Below the pieces are notes generated by a model that did not search any database, was not told the origin of the DNA, and was given only the letters and a program-made list of their open reading frames with translations. The position numbers and the translations under genes are program-made. DNA of 64,000 nucleotides, from the NCBI GenBank assembly GCA_946122785.1, contig CAMGYJ010000004.1, positions 14,654,150-14,718,149 of the forward strand. Direction: 5' to 3'. This document shows positions 47,551 through 58,952 of the stretch, piece after piece; the first letter of the stretch is position 1, and each line of letters starts with the position of its first letter. Source of the stretch: Linum tenue (lineage: Eukaryota; Streptophyta; Magnoliopsida; Malpighiales; Linaceae).

Positions 47551-48642
47551 GGGTAGTTATCATAAATGGTCACAAACCTATTCACTTTGTACAAAACGGT
47601 CACAATCCTTTAATTTTGCACGTTTCGGTAATAAAAGTTTGAGCAAATAACAAAATAGTAAATCCGTCCAATTCCGTCCAAAACTCCGTCCCTAATCGCC
47701 CCGTCAGCATGACACATCGGTGTAAATAATAATAAAAAAATGACTAATCAAACTCACATAACCAGACTATCCAACCGGCCAGATTAAATCCTCCGCCGTC
47801 CACCGTCATGGGGTCGTCTCCTTCTCTCCCCCTAGGGTTTCTCCTTCTACTCCATCTTCCGATCATCTGTTCATAATTAGTTCGCTTACATCGCCAGATT
47901 GTAGAGAGCCTTTTTGGTATGGACACGACGAGTGTATATCGGCTTATGAATCTGTAGGAAGGTTTCGTTTTCTCTTCAATGGCGACGGCACCGGTGAAAC
48001 CACAGCCGAAGTCGCTCCACAACTTCCCTGTCTTGCTGAAATGGGGCAAAACCGCCACGCTCGCCGCTAGAGGAAGCAACAGCTCTGGGCGTCGTCCAGC
48101 TCCACCGCCGCTACCGAACTAGTCGGAATCGGATTCCGATCCTGATGCTTTCCGAAGACAGCACCGTCGGCCACCTCCTCCGTCTGATGGTGCTTTGCGG
48201 CTCCTCATCGGGTCGATCCCGATCCGCCAGGCAGCAACGGTTCGAGCATACTCTCGAAGCCGAGGCCAAACAGGAGACTGCGACGGTGCTCTAGAAGCCA
48301 TCAGCGGCGACGGAGGAGACGGAGGATCAGCTGCGGAAGTAGCCGATGGCAAGAGAATCTCGATTTGGGGTAATAGTTCTATTCGGGACCGGATGGGTAA
48401 AGGTTTTAATCTGGCCGGTTGGATAGTCTGGTTATGTGGGTTTGATTAGTCATTTTTTTATTATTATTTACACCAACGTGTCATGCTGACGGGGCGATTA
48501 TGGACGGAGTTTTGGACGGAATCGGACGGATTTACTATTTTGTTATTTGCTCAAACTTTTATTACCGAAACGTGCAAAATTAAAGGATTGTGACCGTTTT
48601 GTACAAAGTGAATAGATTTGTGACCATTTATGATAACTACCC
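47551..48642. mobile_element. Pack-MULE in the Helitron intron
   Basis: It is 1092 bp, with TIRs starting GGGTAGTTATCATAAATGG and nearly identical for about 235 bp. A perfect 10 bp duplication TATTTGTATT is at 47541-47550 and 48643-48652. No transposase. The centre is a GC-rich gene piece. High TIR similarity suggests a recent insertion. Confidence 0.9.
47980..48400 (+). pseudogene. Captured DUF1639-like gene fragment
   Basis: From an ATG at about 47980 the plus strand reads ATAPVKPQPKSLHNFPVLLKWG. This fits the N-terminal motif (LHNF.LP.LKWG) of plant DUF1639 proteins, whose function is unknown. After a stop at about 48119, an SESDSDPDAFRR-like and then RQAATVRAYSRSRG segment continues in frame. 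Assignment is from motif memory and needs a search. Confidence 0.4.
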
Positions 48643-48734
48643 TATTTGTATTTGGGATGCACATAAATTTTATACAATAGCTTTGTGACTATTTAACTAA
48701 TGCGTTTTTATTTCCTGAATTATGTTTTGAATAG

Positions 48735-50335
48735 ATGTAAAAGCAATTGAATGGCAAAGCGCGGTCTTCCTCATGCTCAATTTTTGATTTTTTTGGACAC
48801 GACAAATAAGTTCCACAGCCTACAGATATCGATTCTATAATTGTGCTGAAATTCCCGATCCTGAGCTGTATGAAGTTGTTACATCATCAATGATGCATGG
48901 ACAGTGTGGCGCAATAAACCCTAATAATTCATGCATGAAGAATGGTCAATGCACCAAACATTATCCGAAGCAGTATAGTAGCCAGACTACTATTGATGAG
49001 AGTGGATTTGTGAAATATCGTCGTCGTGATAATGTGAGGGTATTTGTTGCTATGGTTTGGAGCACACATTAATATTGAGTTCTGTAACAAGACGAGGTAT
49101 GTATATTTCATTGCATTGGATTTATTTTCTGCAGTATGTTAACTTTTAATTAAACTTCATAGTTGCATGTTTAAGAGTACTTATAAATATCCGTCAACGT
49201 CTAATTATTGTGTTTCGGTTTTTTGTGCGGTATAATACTCCATTTGTGTAAATGTATTCCCTTGATTTTTGTGTTTTATTTTAATGGGATCTTTTTTCTT
49301 TACTTTTTTGTTTATATTAGTTGGCATCCATAAACAAATAAATTACCTTTTCATTAATAATTTATTGGTATATATATTTATATATATGTTATTCTATATG
49401 ATTATATGTTTGTTTACATGTATATGTGTTTGTTAAAATTTGTGCGTTTTATTATTTTTTATATAGGCCTGTTAAATATCTTTTCAAGTATATAAACAAA
49501 CTTGAAGATCGTGCAATGGCCACGATATCAGCAGCCTAATCTGCTTCAACCACGGATCGTGGTAATGGTCCAATTAAAATTATTACGATCGATGAAATTA
49601 CAGCTTTTATGGATGCCTGTTATATTACATCGGGGGAGGCATGCTGACGGATTTTTAGATTTCACATATATAATCACTCACCAACAGTACTTCGCATGTC
49701 ATTTCATCTTCCTGGAGAGAATACAGTGTATTCAAATGTGAACTCCAATGTGGAAAAAGCTGTTAAATCTAATCGTTCTCAGACTTCAATGTTGTTAGCT
49801 TGGATGGCTCTGAATCGACAGTCCACCGTTGCACATCGGTATACGTATGTGGAGTTGCCTCAATATTATATTTAGAATAGTAAGGACAAGCGGTGGGAGA
49901 AGCGCAAGAAAGGTATGTGCATTGCTAGACTATATTATTGTTACCCATCTACTAAAAATAGATATTATCTTAGAATGCCCTTGCATGTGGTAAGGGGTTG
50001 TTGCAGTTTTGAAGATATTAGAACGTTTAATGAGGTCGTACATGAGACATTTCAGAAAGCATGTTATGCCCATGGACTTTTATCTGGCGATTCTGAATGG
50101 AATGACTGTTTAGAAGAGGTCGCTTATTGGGCATCTGGATATAAACTGCGGAAACTTTTTGTCACTATTCTTATCCATTGTCAAGTGTCAGATGTGCCCA
50201 GTTTTTGGAACAAGAATTGGAAACTAATTAGTGATGACATTTTGCATTCAGGAAGGCGGGAGCTTAATTTACCTCATTTTAGATTGGATGATGATGCAAT
50301 ACAAGAGTTATGTTTAGTGCGATAGATGAATTGTT
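48735..50335 (+). pseudogene. Helitron Rep domain, HUH and Tyr motifs
   Basis: After intron 1 the frame slips by one base at about 48756 and reads RGLPHAQFLIFLDTT. The expected His-Ala-His metal site is His-Ala-Gln, so the nuclease is dead. More slips follow to CAEIPDPELYEVV and then MMHGQCG and CTKHYPKQ. Intron 2 is 49097-49466 (GAG/GTATGT, ATATAG/GCC). The Tyr motif KYLFKYINKLEDRAMA comes next. Stops lie at 49645 and 49873, then DEVVHETFQKACYAHGLL-type linker to VPSFWNKNWKLISDDI. Confidence 0.85.
49097..49466 (+). other. Helitron intron 2
   Basis: It is a 370 bp AT-rich intron with GTATGT donor and TATATAG acceptor. It separates EFCNKTR from VKYLFKYINK, which are contiguous in related proteins. 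Confidence 0.75.
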
Positions 50336-51650
50336 GGAGCATTATTGTAAGTCGTTGTCTGACTATCCTGGTTTGCCTGTTCCTAATCAGTGTATGAGAA
50401 CAAGTTCTCAGAATAGGATGATGGCGGCTGAGTTAAACTATGTTTCGGGTGATATTGATAATGAGGAGACTCATACATATCGGTGTTTGAATGCAGAACA
50501 AAGACTTGCTTTTGACTTGTTATTGAATCTGTCTATTCAAATGGTGAGATGTCCCTTTTTGTTGATGGATTTGGAAGGACTGGCAAAACGTTTCTATGGA
50601 AAGCGATATGTGAAAAATTGAGACCTGAGAATAAGATTTTTCTATGTGTTGCCTCATCTGTTATTGCCGCATTGCTAATGGTTGGGGGTAGGACCGCTCT
50701 TTCGAGATTTCATATACCTGTGGATTGTGATAGTAAATCAACTTGTCATATTGAACAGGGTTCTGAGTTAGCTGAATTGATTCATAACACCTCTCTTATT
50801 ATTTGGGATGAGGCACCTATGGCCCATAAACACAACATTGAGGCACTGGATAGAACACTTAGAGATATTTTAAGTGTGAAACATGTAGATGCTGAAACGA
50901 GGCCATTTGGAGGGATGACTATGGTTTTCGAAGGAGATTTTCGTCAAACTTTGCCTATCATCACAAAAGGTAGTCGGACTGACATTGTTAATTCTTCTAT
51001 TAAAAGATCTTATCTATGGCGATCGATGAAGTCTTGAAGCTGACACAGAACATGCGTTTATCTTCTAGTAATTCTGGAGGTGGTTTACGGTCTAAGATAT
51101 ATGCTTTTAGCCAATGGTTGTTGGAGATTGGCGATGGTGTAAATAGTAATGTTTTTGGGGAATCAATAATCAGTATACCTCCAGAACTATGTGTCAAGCG
51201 GGAGAGCAATCCTATTTCTGACATCGTTCATGAGCTATATGGTGATCTATTGTCTCGATACACCGATGGGAAATATTCGGTTGAGCGAGCTATTCTAGCT
51301 CCGATTCTAGAATAGGTTTCATATTTTAGTTCCGATTATATAGATATTGATGCCAGGAATGAACATGTAACGGAGGAAGACTATACGGTTGAATTCTTAA
51401 ATTCCTTGAAGATTGGTAATTTCCCCGATCATGAATTAAAACTGAAGGTGGGTTGTCCGGTTATTTTGCTCAGAAATCTGTATCAAAGCACATGTCTTTG
51501 CAATGGAACTCGAATGACTGTGAAGAAGTTGGATCGGTGGTTTATTGAAGTGCAAATTTTGACTGGAAGGCATGTGGGAGACACCTTTTTTTTGCCTCGG
51601 TTGACGCTATCTGCGCACTATAAGAGTTTGAACTTCACACTGGTTCGGAG
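50310..51650 (+). pseudogene. Helitron PIF1-like helicase domain
   Basis: After LNAEQRLAFDLLL there is a one-base slip near 50541, then Walker A as GFGRTGKTFL (the usual second Gly is Arg), and SRFHIPVDCD. Walker B is LIIWDEAPM, and motif III-like GDFRQTLPII follows. A stop at 51035 and one at 51313 break the frame. The chain continues with LKVGCPVILLRNL and CNGTRM to SAHYKSLNFTLVR, where the 51651 insertion cuts it. Confidence 0.88.
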
Positions 51651-52065
51651 TTAAGTCACCCAATTTGTCAATGGGTCTTCGCCGCTCCCGCGCCGGAGCG
51701 TGAAAACGCGCTTTCTCCATAGAACAGGCATGAATTATTTTTCAATGGAGCGCGAATTATGTTTGATAATTCATGAATCCTCTAATTATCAGACTTTTAC
51801 TACATGCAAGAGAAACAACTCCCTTTCTTGGTTGGTCGGAAGTTCTATTGCCCTCCGTCGTCGTGAATCCAAGGGTCACCAGCGCAGTCGTTGTAACAAT
51901 CGCTCTCCACCGTCGTGAATCGAAGGTCGGCAACACAGTTATTGTTTATATTGGCCTTCTCCACCGTGAATCGACGGTCACCAACCCATAGTTTTTTCTT
52001 CCTCAAATCGTAAAAAAAGGGCTTTAACTTGCTGATCTCTGCAGGGTCGGAGAGGGGAAAGATAT

Positions 52066-52574
52066 TGTTGGGGGACAAGTAAACTGTTGGAGGACAAATA
52101 TTGGGCTACCGGGCGCCCAGGCCCAAGCGCATAAGAGGGCATGGAGGAACAGGCCCGGGAGGTCGACTAAGACTTGAGAACGTGAATGGTCCATTAGGGA
52201 ACGTAGGCTGGCAGAGAGCTTCATGGGCCCAAAGCCCATATCAGAATTATAAGAAGAGGATGAAGAGTGCAGGTTGAGCCCATTGAAAGACAGCCAGGCG
52301 CATAGCGACAAAAGTAGGGCGGGGACCAGGCTCCTAGGGAGACCGGTGAACTGAGAACGCGCCACCTGGCAAGGTGGTCCCTGCAAGCGCCCAGGCAGAA
52401 GTCGCCACGTACGAGCGCCCGACCGTTGGGCCGTACCAAGCATTTAATGAAGGCTGACGTGGAGCTGAGTTCCAGGAGCCCGGTCTGGACCTCGTCGAGT
52501 ATAAATAGTACCCGGTAGGTAGCATTTAAGCAGGTTGGCTTCTCTCACTAGAAATCTCACTCAACACTTATCTC
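52066..52574 (+). repeat. 5' LTR of the Tat-like element, 3'-truncated
   Basis: It starts TGTTGGGGGACAAG and matches the 3' LTR over all 509 bp without a difference I could find. About 148 bp of LTR end and the primer site are missing. A TATA box, TATAAATA, is at 52500-52507. Confidence 0.9.
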
Positions 52575-52643
52575 GAAGGGGGGGACAACTCGAAGTCGGG
52601 AAGCTCGAGTCAGGAAGAAGGGGAGCGCCAGCCAGGTCACGAG

Positions 52644-54041
52644 TTGAACATGGATGTTGACGAGCAAGGGAGTCCTGAGCGCCTATCGACTGATGGGGGA
52701 GAGACCTTGACGAAGGGGGAGCTATTCCGAATCATAGCTGATCAGGACCGGGCTATAGCGGCGCTCAAAAGGGAGTTGGAAGAAGATCGAAGCGAGGAGG
52801 CAATGGTGTATAGCCCAGTGGCGCGAAAACGAGAAAGGACGGGGGAAGATTCGGAGTCCCTGCAATTCGGGCTCCCCCATCACACTGATCTGGGGCATGA
52901 CATGCCTGGGCGCCCGCGCGCCTGGCGACTACCCAACGAACATACGTCGGCCGGTCAGGATGACATGTGGGCGCCCAGGAGAGTGGCTAAACGATTCGGC
53001 GTCCGTCAACCCCTCGCGCGAAATATCCTTCTGGAACCAACGGGATCCACGATCCCTCCGCTACCAAGCTATGATGGGGTTGCCGACCCGGAAGATCATC
53101 TGAACAGCTATTTCACGAAGATGCAGCTATACAACAGCTCGGATGCCACGCTATGCAAGGTGTTCCCATCCACGTTTGCGGGCGTCGTATTGGATTGGTA
53201 CCACCAAATTGAAGAGGGGCGCATAGAGTGTTTTGAGCAATTTGCGGAGTTGTTCCTGTCCAAGTTCGCAAGTAGGAAACGGCGGACATTGACCATAGGC
53301 GCCTTGTTCAAGGTGAAGCAGAGGGAGGGGGAAGCGCTCCGGGAATTTTACGACCGGTGGATCTCGGTGGCCATGGCCGTCAAAGATGTGCAGCCGGCGG
53401 TGTTAGGAGTCTGCTTGGACGCATGCACCTCGAGTGAGGAGCTCTGCCGGGTCCTTTCGAAGCGAGATGTGGTATCCACTGAAGACTTGGACAGAAGAGT
53501 GCAAAAAGTGATCATGCTGGAAGAGACGTTGGCGGCACGAAGGGCTGAAAAGAGGCGCCTGAGAGGCGATGAAATGGAAGTAAGGCAGGCGCCCCGACCC
53601 TCGTCTGGAGGATTCGGTCTACCAAGGAGGCCAGAGGCACCACGCCCCGTGCCTAGGAGTGCTGCAAACTTCACGGAGTACAATGACACGCTCAAAAATG
53701 TGTTGCAGTACGTGAAGGATAGGGGCTATCACATTCGATGGCCGGGACCCATGCGAGGACAACCCAACGAGAAAAACCTTGACAGATACTGCGACTTCCA
53801 TCGCGATAAGGGGCACTATACGGCTGATTGCTATCAACTTAAGGCTGAACTTCAAACCTTGGCGGACAAGGGCATGCTCAACGATTTCATAAGGAGGGCA
53901 GAGGAAAGAACCCACAGGACGTACGTCGCAAGACAGGCGCCAAGGGTCCCAACGATACAGCGGGAGCCTGAAGTCCGAGAGGTCCCAGGGGCGCCCCAAG
54001 GCCGAGGGAAGCAGAGGATGGAGGAAAGGCGAGAGACCTAG
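52644..54041 (+). CDS. gag: Gag protein of the Tat-like element
   Basis: It has 465 residues from an ATG after the leader. Residues 1-60 are acidic with a coiled-coil-like segment. The retrotransposon gag domain lies at about 135-300 (YDGVADPEDHLNSYFTKM; CKVFPSTFAGVVLDWYHQI; FKVKQREGEALREFYDRW). A His-containing Cys knuckle at about 375-395 reads YCDFHRDKGHYTADC. The frame is intact. The TAG at 54039 is followed in the same frame by protease sequence, so it may be the natural gag/pro stop of this lineage rather than damage. Confidence 0.88.
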   Translation: MNMDVDEQGSPERLSTDGGETLTKGELFRIIADQDRAIAALKRELEEDRSEEAMVYSPVARKRERTGEDSESLQFGLPHHTDLGHDMPGRPRAWRLPNEHTSAGQDDMWAPRRVAKRFGVRQPLARNILLEPTGSTIPPLPSYDGVADPEDHLNSYFTKMQLYNSSDATLCKVFPSTFAGVVLDWYHQIEEGRIECFEQFAELFLSKFASRKRRTLTIGALFKVKQREGEALREFYDRWISVAMAVKDVQPAVLGVCLDACTSSEELCRVLSKRDVVSTEDLDRRVQKVIMLEETLAARRAEKRRLRGDEMEVRQAPRPSSGGFGLPRRPEAPRPVPRSAANFTEYNDTLKNVLQYVKDRGYHIRWPGPMRGQPNEKNLDRYCDFHRDKGHYTADCYQLKAELQTLADKGMLNDFIRRAEERTHRTYVARQAPRVPTIQREPEVREVPGAPQGRGKQRMEERRET

Positions 54042-54358
54042 CAGGAGCCCGAGATACCGCCGCCCCCGTTCGAGGTAGACCAAGAAGGCGAGCCTAGACG
54101 AGTCCGGCTCACGGTTGAATCCATAACCGGTACCCTCGACTTAAGGGAGAAGCTAGACAGGTCGAGGCGCCTAAGGTCCGCCTCGTTGGAAGCAAGGGCG
54201 GCTGTGCATATCCACTTCAATCAAGAGCCTGATGAAGCATGTCAAGTCCCATTGGAGGAGGCTCTGGAGATACAGGGAGTAATAGCAGGATGTAAGGTGA
54301 AGAGAATGCTGGTGGACACCGACAGTTCGATGGATGTGCTCTTCAAAAGTATGAGATG
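54042..54358 (+). pseudogene. Protease stub
   Basis: It is in frame with gag after the TAG. VKRMLVDTDSSMDVLFKS corresponds to the aspartic protease active site, where the expected Asp-Thr-Gly reads Asp-Thr-Asp. It ends at the deletion junction a few codons later. Confidence 0.75.
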
Positions 54359-54366
54359 AAAATGGA

Positions 54367-54993
54367 GTGATACTGAGGTTTTCTTCCGTAGCCTACCCAC
54401 AAGCTAATGGGCAAGCTGAGGCGGCTAACAAAAGCATACTACATGGCCTGCACACCAGGCTGGCTGCAGCCAAAGGCAAGTGGGTGGAGGAATTACCAAG
54501 CGTTTTATGGGCGCATAGAACTACGTTCAAGGTGGCCATGGGTGAGACACCCTTCGCCCTAACGTACGGGAGTGAGGCGGTGTTGCCCGTGGAAATGCGA
54601 GTCCCGACGTTCATGATGGCACGTAAAGATGAGTCGATGGACGCCCAGGAGCGCATCGACGATTTGGATCTATTGGACGAACGCCGGGAGGTGGCGGCTA
54701 TACGTCTGGCAGCAATGAAGAGTCAAGTTGCGAGGTATTACAACAAAAAGATGAGGGCATGCGACCTTGCAAAGGGCGATCTGGTGTTAAAACGAGATTT
54801 TCGTCCCAATACAGCGGAGGGGAAATTGGCACCAAAGTGGAAAGGGCCATATCGCATCCAGGAAGTTATAGGCCCAAGTACATTTAAGTTGGAGCGCATG
54901 ACGGGCAAGAAGGTGAAGAGGACGTGGAATGCCCAAAATTTGCGGAAGTATGAGGCCAAGGTGACTGAAGCACAGGCGCCTAACCATGAGTAG
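54367..54993 (+). CDS. Integrase C-terminal remnant
   Basis: The 208-residue open frame begins within the catalytic core (RFSSVAYPQANGQAEAANKS, holding the last acidic residue), lacks the zinc finger and the first two catalytic Asp, and keeps the C-terminal GPY/F-type module (PKWKGPYRIQEVIGPSTFKLE). It has no frame break, but it cannot make an active integrase. Confidence 0.85.
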   Translation: MILRFSSVAYPQANGQAEAANKSILHGLHTRLAAAKGKWVEELPSVLWAHRTTFKVAMGETPFALTYGSEAVLPVEMRVPTFMMARKDESMDAQERIDDLDLLDERREVAAIRLAAMKSQVARYYNKKMRACDLAKGDLVLKRDFRPNTAEGKLAPKWKGPYRIQEVIGPSTFKLERMTGKKVKRTWNAQNLRKYEAKVTEAQAPNHE

Positions 54994-55747
54994 AGGTTGA
55001 CGGCAGGACAATTCGGGGAAAGCTAGTTTTAGTTCGGTAGGTTTATAGTGAGTTACCAAAAGCGCCTTGTATGCGCCCGTAATTTTGTAAAGCGCCCCGT
55101 TTTGCGCCCTCTCCATGTAAAGCGCCCAAGTTTTGCGCCCATGTTTCTCGAATCGGATTAATTATTATGAACAAGGATTGGTATTTAAAACGAAAGGATA
55201 CCCCATAGCGCCCACTACATTGCGCCCGGTCTTAGCGCCCGAACCCTTGCGCCTTTACAATCGATGAATGACATAAGCAACACGAGTACGGGCCTTAAGG
55301 CAACGCTCTCATGGGCGCCCTCTCAATGTAAAGCGCCCCCTACACGTACAGCGCCCATGTTTCATGAATCGGACTAATTATTGAGAGCAAGAAGGCGCAT
55401 TTAGAAAGCAAGTATGTGACACGGCACCATCGCAGGCGCCCACCCTAGTAAAAAGAGACAACAAATGGGCACAAACAGAAAACAAGGCAAAGCAATAGTT
55501 TACATATAATCGAAGTCATCGTTTCAAATCAAGGGCGCCCATTTTATAGATAGACTGACAAGCAAGTGCGGATAGAGAGGAATGCAACGATTAATCCAGA
55601 ATAGCAAGCAGATCTCTAATAGGCGCCTAAGAGGCACATAGTGCAAAAGCAGGAAAAACCAAAAGAAATTATTAGGCGCCTAAAAATTCCCCAAATGTAC
55701 ATACGACGAACACAAGGCAACTTATGAAAATACGCAGATACTCGGCA
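54994..55747 (+). other. GCGCC-rich spacer with near-duplicate blocks
   Basis: No gene. GTAAAGCGCCC...GCGCCCATGTTTC...GAATCGGAYTAATTATT occurs twice (about 55115-55170 and 55329-55385). Confidence 0.6.
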
Positions 55748-58557
55748 TTATTCCGTCGACTCATCATCGGAATCAGAAGACGCACTACCACCATCTTCAG
55801 CCTCCTCGCCATCAACCTCGCCGCCTTCCGCGTCGTTATCCCCGGCATCACCACCCTCCACATCGTCTCCATCGACATCACCACCATCAGGCGCCCCATC
55901 AGTCACCGGGCGCCCACTCTCCATATAGGAGATTACGAAGCCCACCATCGATTGAACGTCCCAAGTGATGTCGGGATGTTCAGATGCTAACTTCTTATGC
56001 AAAATCAGAATACTGTTCAAAGCCGCTTCGGCCTTGAGCGCCTGGCCAGCTTCGGACTTGGAGATATCCGTGGGCTGAGCCTCAAGCGCCTCCTTGGCGG
56101 CCTCAAGCGCCTGCTTCTCCTCCCGAAGAGCCTGGATCTCCGAAGTGCGCTTGTTATTCTCGCGAGCCAAGTGTTTGTTCTCCTTCTTTAGGGCGCCCTT
56201 CTCTTCCTTGAGCAAATCAATTTCGCTCCTGCAGGCGCCGGCCTCATTCTCCAAGTCTTTCTTCTCCTTCTCTAGCCTAACTTTGGTTTCCTCATGCGCC
56301 CTCTTCTCTTCCTCAATCTGCGCCTCATACTCATCGCGCAATTTGCGTTTCTCCTCATCAACAGCTACTTGAACAAGCGATGCACTCTTCGCGACCTCCA
56401 ATTGTGCATCCTCGCACATCTTTATTAATTCTTCTTGGCGCCTATGCGCCGTCGCCAGATTGTCTTGGGCCACACCAAGAGAGGTAGAGGCCTCATTGAC
56501 GGCAGAGCGCAGGGCTTCACGCTCCATTATTCCTTTCTTCGCCACCAACATCATCTGCAAAAAGGGAAAATAGTCAGGCGCCTAAGCTGGTCTAAGTGGT
56601 AAAAACAACAAAGGTGAGGTACTTACATGGGCATTCATTCGTGCCACCTCGGCCCAAGGATCTGCGCCATCCAAGTCTGAAGGCGCCCGGAGAACATCTC
56701 CGGCGGATAAAACCATCTGAATGGCGGAACCCCGCTCTAAAGCAGCCCTGTCAGAGCAAACCAGGTTGACTTTGTGCTTCGGAGGTTGAAGCCACGTCTT
56801 CAGACCCGCTGGTATATCTTCATCATCATCGGCCAGCCTGACTCGCTTGTCTGCCTCATTCCCGGCGCTCTCCATCTTCCTTTTCTTTCGAACAGACAAG
56901 GGCACATCGTCCTCTTCGAAATCAAGCTCATCCACCAGACCTACTTCAGGCGCCTGGACGCCTGTCGGCTTGGCTGCCTTGGGCGCCTCCCAGGTTTCCA
57001 GCACATCATCCGCGGTGGCCGGTGCGGAGGGACTAGGGACTTTAGTAGGCTCGACCCTCTTCGAAGATCTCACATTTCGCCGCGGGCGCCCCTTGGCAGG
57101 CGCTTGTGTTTCCGTGACAACCAGGTCGGCGGTAGTGGTATCCGAACCCTTTGCAGATCCAACCTTGGTGGCATCACCGGTTGGCTTCCCGTCCTTCTTG
57201 ACCACGGGCGCCTTCTTGGCGGCGGGCGCCTTCTTGGCGCCAGGCGCCTTCTTGGCCACCAATCCCAGTTGTGCGAACTTGGACTTCATTAGGTTGGCCA
57301 CGGAGGTGTAGTCCGCCCCTACACAAATAAAACATCCACAAACAACAAGTCAGCAGTGTAAATGACGAAACGTTAAATATAGATACAGTACAGCTAGGCG
57401 CCCATCGTCGCGATAATAGTCCTGTAACACGGGCGTCCTAGCGGAAGTAAGGCGCAAGTTCACAGGATGCAAGGATAGGAGACGGGCGCCTTCCCTCTCA
57501 GCGTCAGTGGAAAGAGGTATTTCAACATTAAACGCCTCATGGTCTCCAACTACCCAACCTCTAGTGAAGGAGGCGCCGCTTTCATAAAAGGATGCCTTGT
57601 GCGCCTTAATAAAGAAAAAGCTCCTAAACCACTTCCTTCCTAACTTCGGGCAATCTCGGAGAAAATGGCCAGGAATGTCTAGGCGCCTCTGAAGGGATAG
57701 GCAATTGTTGCTGGCCGACATGGTGAAAAAGTGGTGAAAAAGTTTGAAGGTGGGTTCAACATTATGCTGCCGACATTTTAGTTTGAAGAGGATGTGGATA
57801 AGAAAAACAGAAGGTGACAGGTGCCCAATGGAGCACTTGCACATTGACAAAATGCCTTCGAGAATCGAATCCAAGGGGAAACGAAGCCCAAAACGAAAGT
57901 ACTCCCTGTAAATCCCTACCCAACGGGGCCCAACAACCCCAACCCTTGCGATCCGAGGGGCAGGCGCTTAGGACCAGGTGCGCGGGAGTTCCAGCGAGAC
58001 AACCAAGTTCTCCAACTCGATGGCTTTCACAGTAGAAACTTGAAGGGGTCCGGCCTCGGCAACAGTGAGATGACACGTTTCCATGGGCGCCTGCCCCGTT
58101 GGCCAAGTGTCGGCCCAATTCATCATCCTCACAGTGCCGTTATCGGGGGCGCCCGCACCTGCCAACCTAGGCGACGTTGGTGGGGAGACAGGCGCATCGC
58201 CTAAAAACGATCGACGCAAAGGGGCCAGCGTTAATGGTAACACCTAGCAACTAAGGCGCCTAAAAAAAAAAAAAAACCGGATTTTCGATTGATGAGGCAC
58301 TTACTTGGATTAGGGTTCGGAGGCGCCGCCCCTTCGACCGTTGCCCCGGCGGGCGATCCGCGAGAAACAATAGGCGCCGATACCGATGACCCCTCCTTGG
58401 CAGGCGCCTGATGCCTCCCTTTGGGCGTCCATCCGTCAGACTCGCGGTTGGGGTCGGGAGAAAAGTGTTTCTCCAATTCCTTGATGACGTCGGGCGCCGC
58501 ATCCTTTCCCCTCAGGGCGTCGGTGGAAGAAGTCCCAGAGGTCTGTTTAGAAGCCAT
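55748..58557 (-). pseudogene. Antisense accessory gene (aORF) with Transposase_28-type domain and coiled coil
   Basis: It is read on the minus strand from an ATG at 58557. Exon 1 (to about 58305) is Ser/Pro-rich. Exon 2 (about 58259-57392) carries RVGVVGPRWVGIYREYF, FRFGLRFPLDSILEGIL, then FHHFFTMSASNNCLSL and RKWFRSFFFIK. This is the plant 'putative gypsy type transposon' domain (Transposase_28). Exon 3 (57318-56627) is Lys/Ala-rich with a possible basic signal. Exon 4 (56555-55748) is a long coiled coil ending in a very acidic tail. Canonical GTAAGT donors follow exons 1 and 3. An in-frame TAA at 57968-57970 breaks exon 2, and the exon 1-2 acceptor is unresolved. Such antisense genes are known in Tat elements; their function is not. 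Confidence 0.75.
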
Positions 58558-58735
58558 CGGAAAGGTTCGAATTTTGGGGGGAGTGGGCGCTAAGCCACTA
58601 TGAGCAAGAGAGAGGGCAAGGGGGCGCACGGGCGCCGCGGTGGAAGCAAGAGGGCGCGCGGGCGAGTCGGGTTAGAGAGAGAAGGATAGAGAGAGAAAAT
58701 TTATGCGAAAATGAGGAGGGGGAAGGCGGATGATG

Positions 58736-58745
58736 ATATATATAG
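58736..58745 (-). promoter_or_regulatory. TATA-like box for the antisense gene
   Basis: The minus strand reads CTATATATAT about 180 bp upstream of the antisense ATG, between that gene and the 3' LTR. It is the only such box there. Confidence 0.5.
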
Positions 58746-58952
58746 AGGAGGAAGCCCAACGGGCAAAAATGGGGATGCGCGCCTGACCCTTAGATTTCAT
58801 CCTCACCGTTCATTTCAAATTTCGAATTGAGGCGCCCACTCGGAAGAACGTATCGAAGAACAAAGCGGGTATCCGTCGCCGAAGAACCCGGAAAGGCGCG
58901 ATGCATAGTTAGACACTCATGGTGATCCATGAGCGCCTAACTGGGGGACAAT

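Larger units (their letters stand above)
47536..48734 (+). other. Helitron intron 1, enlarged by an insertion
   Basis: The donor is GCAT/GTAGGT and the acceptor TTGAATAG/ATGTAAAAGC. Without the MULE (1092 bp) and its duplication the intron is about 100 bp. Joining these sites keeps the Rep frame. Confidence 0.65.

Noticed and set aside
55724..57311. Forward frames of 88-172 residues
   Set aside because: Antisense to the accessory coiled-coil gene, whose motifs and splice sites lie on the minus strand.
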